NCBI GenBank assembly: GCA_030667645.1
Contig: DAOUVM010000128.1
Coordinates: forward strand, 1 to 7,065
DNA length: 7,065 nucleotides
Reading direction: 5' to 3'
From: Ardenticatenales bacterium
GTDB taxonomy: Bacteria; Chloroflexota; Anaerolineae; Promineifilales; UBA4811
Position numbers and translations under genes: made by a program. Shown here in pieces: positions 6,845 to 7,065 of the stretch (positions are counted from its first letter, which is position 1; the number at the start of each line of letters is the position of its first letter). The notes below the pieces were generated by a model that had not been told where the DNA came from, did not search any database, and saw only the letters and a program-made list of their open reading frames with translations.

Positions 6845-6872
6845 CCACCGCCTGCGGCGGGGAGGTTTATTT
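6845..6872 (+). terminator. GC-rich hairpin followed by a T-rich stretch
   Basis: CCGCC (6848-6852) pairs with GGCGG (6856-6860) across a TGC loop. A further CC/GG pair (6845-6846 with 6861-6862) lies across a bulged A. After AGG comes TTTATTT (6866-6872). This resembles a weak intrinsic terminator or attenuator, but the T tract is offset and interrupted. It lies 25 nt before the corrinoid gene start, so it could stop read-through from the regulator gene. Confidence 0.4.
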
Positions 6873-6883
6873 GAGATGGTAAT

Positions 6884-6891
6884 AGGAGAGG
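6884..6891 (+). promoter_or_regulatory. Ribosome binding site of the corrinoid protein gene
   Basis: AGGAGAGG ends 6 nt before the ATG at 6898. A second in-frame ATG at 6892 is too close to this site to be favoured, so 6898 is chosen. Confidence 0.8.
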
Positions 6892-6897
6892 ATGATA

Positions 6898-7065
6898 ATG
6901 GCAGAGGTTCTGCGGAAAATCGCGAGCGACTTGTACGATGGGGATGACGAGAGCGTAGCCGGTTTGGTTCAGGATGCGTTGGACAAGGGGATGGTTCCGA
7001 AGGACATCCTGTCTGGCGGCCTGATCGCCGGCATGGATGAGGTCGGCCGGGATTTCAAGGCCGGC
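6898..7065 (+). CDS. Corrinoid (B12-binding) methyltransferase subunit, 5' part only
   Basis: The first 56 codons are visible and the frame is open at the right edge. The segment reads as the N-terminal helical cap of cobalamin-binding methyltransferase subunits (B12-binding_2 type): an acidic helix starting LRKIASDLYDGDDESV, then VQDALDKGMVPKDIL and GGLIAGMDEVGRDFKAG. That GL..GM.EVG..F..G pattern is the family hallmark. Such proteins, about 210 residues long, carry a methyl group on cobalamin between a substrate-specific methyltransferase (MttB, MtbB or MtaB type) and an acceptor methyltransferase. The cobalt-ligand motif DxHxxG and the Rossmann part would lie beyond the window. The subfamily and substrate cannot be told. 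The gene has a strong ribosome site and follows an IclR-family gene on the same strand. Confidence 0.85.
   Translation, partial: MAEVLRKIASDLYDGDDESVAGLVQDALDKGMVPKDILSGGLIAGMDEVGRDFKAG

Larger units (their letters stand above)
6637..6897 (+). other. Structured gap between regulator and corrinoid gene
   Basis: This 261-nt stretch has no convincing gene. It is A-rich from about 6690 to 6760. It contains the stem-loop at the regulator stop, a possible CTGGGC/GCCCAG hairpin (6763-6768 with 6790-6795, 21-nt loop) and a GC-rich hairpin at 6845-6862. I see no convincing sigma70 promoter; the best candidates match only weakly. It is either a spacer inside an operon or a leader with regulatory structure. 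Confidence 0.6.

Noticed and set aside
6637..6897. Cobalamin riboswitch before the corrinoid gene
   Set aside because: I looked for the conserved B12-box and its neighbouring sequence and saw no match. The corrinoid protein uses B12, which alone is not evidence for a riboswitch.
6618..6947. 109-codon plus-strand frame across the gap into the corrinoid gene
   Set aside because: It overlaps two real genes out of frame and its sequence resembles no family. An internal ATG at 6876 with GGAGG upstream could give a short peptide, but support is poor.
1..7065. CRISPR array, tRNA or insertion sequence
   Set aside because: No regularly spaced direct repeats, cloverleaf-like segment, transposase-like frame or terminal inverted repeats were seen.

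Overview
The window is about 7 kb of bacterial DNA, moderately to strongly GC-rich, with standard stop codons, Shine-Dalgarno sites and sigma70-type promoters. The gene content (a giant cyclase/ATPase/TPR signalling protein, an IclR regulator and a corrinoid methyltransferase subunit) recalls Chloroflexota and other large-genome environmental bacteria. This taxonomic guess is an inference from gene style only.

Positions 1-5459, minus strand, are one uninterrupted reading frame. I read it triplet by triplet from the ATG at 5459 to the left edge and found no in-frame stop: at least 1,819 codons, with the 3' end outside the window. Order: zinc ribbon, class III nucleotide cyclase domain, AAA_16/STAND-type ATPase, a long TPR array, a second and degenerate cyclase-like domain, a second ATPase, and the start of a second TPR region. 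It is an ancient internal duplication of a cyclase-ATPase-TPR unit, in which only the first cyclase keeps its metal-binding and transition-state residues.

Positions 5460-5850 form a divergent intergenic region with two good sigma70-type promoters back to back. One reads left into the giant gene (-35 at 5655-5660, -10 at 5633-5638). The other reads right into the regulator gene (-35 at 5751-5756, -10 at 5774-5779). Three GCAAC/GTTGC half-sites lie just past the second promoter and look like an operator, perhaps for autoregulation.

Positions 5851-6636, plus strand, encode a complete IclR-family regulator with a TTG start and a strong ribosome binding site. After it comes a 261-nt gap with several stem-loops, one of them terminator-like. 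At 6898 a gene for a corrinoid (B12-binding) methyltransferase subunit begins and runs off the right edge. The likely logic is that the IclR protein responds to a small-molecule substrate and controls the corrinoid methyl-transfer genes downstream and itself. Any link to the divergent giant signalling gene rests only on the shared intergenic region.
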